From: Persicaria tinctoria
Lineage: Eukaryota; Streptophyta; Magnoliopsida; Caryophyllales; Polygonaceae
Assembly: GCA_037127255.1 (NCBI GenBank)
Contig: JBANSL010000005.1
Location: 8,184,001 to 8,248,000, forward strand
Reading direction: 5' to 3'
Length of the DNA: 64,000 nucleotides
This document shows, in pieces, positions 60,873 to 64,000 of this stretch (positions are counted from its first letter, which is position 1; every line of letters begins with the position of its first letter). Below the pieces are notes generated by a model. It had not been told where the DNA came from. It saw nothing but the letters and a program-made list of their open reading frames with translations, and made no database searches. The position numbers and the translations under genes were made by a program.

Positions 60873-60942
60873 AGCCTATTAGCTCAATGGTAGAGCAATG
60901 TACTTATGCACAAAGATGTGGGTTCGACTCCTACATGGGCTA
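60873..60942 (+). other. tRNA-like sequence
   Basis: A 70-nt fold. Acceptor AGCCTAT pairs with ATGGGCT (one G-T), the D arm is GCTC/GAGC with loop AATGGTA, and the T arm is GTGGG/CCTAC with loop TTCGACT. A box TAGCTCAATGG and B box GGTTCGACTCC are close to Pol III consensus. The anticodon arm ATGTACTTATGCACAAA gives a weak short stem. A TTTT follows within 15 nt. Confidence 0.7.
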
Positions 60943-61019
60943 AATTGCTTAATTTTACGAGTTTGTATTATTTTCCGATAAAAGTGCAATTCATAATCTT
61001 AAATGCGCACTACATAATA

Positions 61020-61790
61020 TTATTTTTTCACTTAATCGTTTTATTTATGCACTTCATAATATTATTCATGCACTTCATATTATTATTCATGCACTTTATC
61101 ATTTTATTCCTACACTTTATCATTTTATCTATACACTTCATAATCTTAATCGTGCATTTCATAAACTTATTCATGCACTTCATATTATTATTCATGCACT
61201 TCATCACTTTATTCTTGCACTTTGTCACTTTAATCTTGCACTTTGTCATTTTTTTTTCTGTAAAAGCATTTCAGTCTGCTAGAATAACTTGATGTTATTC
61301 TTGCACTTTATCATTTTGTTTATGCACTTCATAATCTTAATTGTGCACTTCATCATTTTATTCTTGCACTTTAACATCTTATTTATGCAATTTATCATTT
61401 TATTTATACACTTCATAATATTATTCATGCACTTCATATTATTATTCATGCACTTTATCATTTTATTCTTACACTTTATCATTTTATCTATACACTTCAT
61501 AATCTTAATCGTGCATTTCATAAACTTATTCATGCACTTTATATTATTATTCATGCACTTCATCACTTTATTCTTGCACTTTGTCACTTTATTCTTGCAC
61601 TTTGTCATTTTTTTTTTCTGTAAAAGCATTTCAGTCTGCTAGAATAACTTGATGTTATTCTTGCACTTTATCATTTTGTTTATGCACTTCATAACCTTAA
61701 TTGTGCACTTCATCATTTTATTCTTGCACTTTAACATCTTATTTATGCAATTTATCATTTTATTCTTGCACTTTATAATCTTATTCATGA
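61020..61790. repeat. Tandem array with 21-bp period (ATGCACTTCATAATATTATTC type) and 360-bp higher-order repeat
   Basis: Each unit has TGCACTT followed by an AT-rich remainder. A 360-bp segment starting near CTGTAAAAGCATTTCAGTCTG at 61259 is repeated from about 61619, and 61060-61258 resembles 61420-61618. Open frames of 60-128 codons (MHFIILF-type sevens) are products of the 21-bp period. Confidence 0.93.
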
Positions 61791-61819
61791 ACCGAAATAA
61801 AAATAAGACACCCATAAAT

Positions 61820-61889
61820 AGCCTATGCGGGATTTGAACCCGCGTCTGTGTGCATAGCACATCACGCTATCATTTTGAGCTAATAGGCT
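61820..61889 (-). other. tRNA-like sequence
   Basis: A 70-nt fold on the minus strand. The acceptor is a full AGCCTAT/ATAGGCT pair. The D arm keeps GCTC but the partner is TAGC. The anticodon arm has TGTGC TAT GCACA and the T arm GCGGG/CCCGC. The B box is GGTTCAAATCC. It faces the tRNA-like sequence at 60873 across the array. Confidence 0.65.
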
Positions 61890-62625
61890 TTTATTGGCAC
61901 ATCATGCATATTAATGCAATTTTAGAATACAATTGTGCAATCTGAACTATATTAAGTGCAAAAATAAGAATATTAGTGCAATTTTAGATAACAATTGTGC
62001 AATTTTAAGTCAATAAGTAGTAGAAGCCAAATATTAAACTTGGTTTCTAAAATAGTAAAACAAAAGTGTTAATTTCTAGAAAGAGTGAAACTCCCAATCT
62101 ATTTAAGTTTCAGTGAACAGAGCCCCTAAATTGCAGTGAGCTACATTAGACTTCACATTTTTTTTTAACATATTCTGGACATTTCCCTTCGCATCCCATT
62201 TAAAGAAACCTAATAAAGAGAAAATTAATCGATGTTTAGTATAGAAATGGAATGAGTAGCAGAAAATACCAGGAAAACTTAAAAAAAAAATCTATGATTA
62301 AATGGGCATGAAAATCAGAGGTGAACAGCCAACAGTCTAACCAACAGATTTTGAGCTGCTGATCAGGCTTTGGAAACTGTTTTATGTGCACATTTGCAAG
62401 CAACAGTATCAAGTGCTCCCTTTGATTTGCAATATTATCCTTCTGCATAAGAAAACATGATGACATATCAGTAAAGGTTTGTACAAAAGCAGAAAAAAGA
62501 GAAACATAGTAAGGTGTGTCCTTTATAATTTTATTTGTGCACTCTATGATCTTATATTTGCACATTACAATTTTATTTTTGCACCTTATTCATGAAGAGA
62601 AACATAGTAAGAGATAAACATAGAT

Positions 62626-62696
62626 AGCCTATGCGGGATTTGAACCCGCATCTTCGTGCGTGGGCACATTGCTCTACCATTTTGAGCTAATAGGCT
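62626..62696 (-). other. tRNA-like sequence
   Basis: A 71-nt fold. Acceptor AGCCTAT/ATAGGCT, D arm GCTC/GAGC, anticodon arm TGTGC CCAC GCACG with only a 4-nt loop, T arm GCGGG/CCCGC, B box GGTTCAAATCC. Flanks on both sides carry GTGCA words and are related to the copies at 56396 and 61820. Confidence 0.68.
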
Positions 62697-62819
62697 TTTA
62701 ATGTCACATCGCGTATCTGAACTATATTAAGTGCAAAAATAAGACATATTAGTGCACTTTTAGATACCAATTGTGCAATCTAACCTCAATTAGTAGAAGC
62801 CAAACAAAATGAACAATCA

Positions 62820-64000
62820 GTGAGCAGTACATTCAGAATATTGATTATATGAATCTATTCCATACAAATTCAATAAATCAGGCAGAAGACAGATCGGAAC
62901 GCAATGATATAACAAAGTCCAGAACACAATGCCTTGACAACCTACTTTTGACCTTATATGCAGAAAACTGAGAATATTCTTTGTAGGCAAAAGAACAAAG
63001 GTAAATATGAGGATAAAGTCAGATCAGGTGATTGTCTGTCTTTAAAAGCTCATACTATAAGACAATATGTATCATAAACTACATGCAAAATTATTGAAAA
63101 GATATAAAATCAGAGGTTTCTGCTAGCCCCTTTTTATTACAACCAGATCTCTAAGCTTCTTACCTAGTCAAGAGGACTTATGGATATTGATTTGGCTTCT
63201 CCATTGAAGTATAATGTTAGGAAAGACAACATGCCCTGAGTAGCAATATCCATAGAGACCAACAGCTACAGGCAGGGTACCAAGATTGAGTGTTGAACCT
63301 TTTTCATAATGACCAACTTGATCAATCAAACCAACCTAAAATAAGCATAACACCACTAATATTGAAGCAATCACTCCACGTACCAGCTGCAATCAAGGAT
63401 GACACAAAGCATTACCCTTCGCAGTACACTTTTTGCACACAAAAAATGGAAAACGCATCTAGGATGGAAACTTAGAATTGGAATGATTATTCCTGTTCTA
63501 CTACAACATGGCCTAGTTTTATAGAATTAAGAGAACAAGAACAAGGTAGCTCAGTAGCAATAATTTCAATCTCAGTAGCAGAAAACCAAACACTAATCAA
63601 GAGCAATAATTTCAATCTCAATAGCAAAAATGCTTAAATAACCAGAAAGCAATGTGAAGGTTCAAATTAGAAAAACCTTCTTTTGCCACTACTGGGAATG
63701 AAGGTTCAAATTGAACATACTGACCCCTCAGTTGCTCAAAACATCAGCAAATCCTACTAATATGTGCTACTTAACAGCATCTAAGGTCATTTCCTTTTGC
63801 TATATTTCATTTCAGTTTTCATTATTTTCTCTTCCTTACCACAATCCAAACTTTGATCTTATCAAATTAAAATTTAATTATGAGGCTACTAATCTGCAGA
63901 TTACAAAACAATTCAAAATGCTTTAATGTATATATGTGAGGCGATCCTAAGTTCATTGAGGTCTAATTGTGATCCCCCTTTTTAGGTCCTAAATTTGACT
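62820..64000. other. Spacer at the right edge
   Basis: No gene, RNA or complete mobile element is supported. The phrase AGCAATAATTTCAATCTCA occurs twice at about 63556 and 63601. Confidence 0.5.

Noticed and set aside
61289..61642. 117-codon open frame with repeated MHFIILF sevens, and its reverse-strand partners
   Set aside because: The 21-bp unit length keeps frames open by chance in both strands. The text is only the translated array.
54993..62696. Functional tRNA genes at 54993, 56396, 60873, 61820 and 62626
   Set aside because: The anticodon arms are too long, too short or mispaired, and no consistent anticodon loop of seven is formed.

Overview
This window is nuclear DNA of a flowering plant, most likely a eudicot. 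The evidence is intron-split plant genes with GT-AG junctions (a GT43 xylan synthase and a caffeoyl-CoA O-methyltransferase among them), plant-type Ty3/gypsy and Ty1/copia retrotransposons, Stowaway-like MITEs and a plant tRNA-Ala(AGC). I cannot name the species. No organelle or bacterial sequence is evident.

Layout. 1-7116: a young Ty3/gypsy-like LTR element on the minus strand, its left LTR cut by the window edge, with one long open frame joining gag-protease to the C-terminal end of integrase. 7117-10860: a decayed copia pol with a 3' LTR-like tail. 10.9-12.7 kb: AT-rich spacer. 12.7-26.5 kb is the genic part: RER1 (+), tRNA-Ala (+), IRX14-type GT43 (-), a small F-box/LRR protein (-) and CCoAOMT (-). 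26.5-36.4 kb: unassigned sequence and an ankyrin-repeat gene remnant, broken up by two copia elements (27598-32443 on minus, 32665-35724 on plus). 36.4-64 kb has no intact gene. It holds a LINE tail, several Stowaway-like MITEs, a Harbinger-like and a hAT-like element, a SINE, minisatellites, fold-back palindromes with TATATA-rich centres, scattered exon-like fragments (one resembling an ETO1-type TPR protein) and a repeat family built from tRNA-like sequences and 21-bp-periodic arrays.

How the genes relate. IRX14 (xylan backbone synthesis in the Golgi) and CCoAOMT (lignin monomer methylation in the cytosol) both serve secondary cell walls. Both carry an ACCAACT motif, matching the MYB46/MYB83 SMRE consensus, in the same orientation 130-140 bp upstream of the start codon. 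They are separated by an F-box gene of unknown target. RER1 recycles ER membrane proteins from the Golgi.

The most unusual structure is at 54.9-62.7 kb. Two pairs of tRNA-like sequences with canonical B boxes face each other across AT-rich arrays in which TGCAC recurs about every 21 bp. Close behind is a perfect 141-bp-arm inverted repeat at 53258-53561. Their mechanism is unknown. All exon boundaries were read by eye from splice consensus and reading frame, without transcript evidence.
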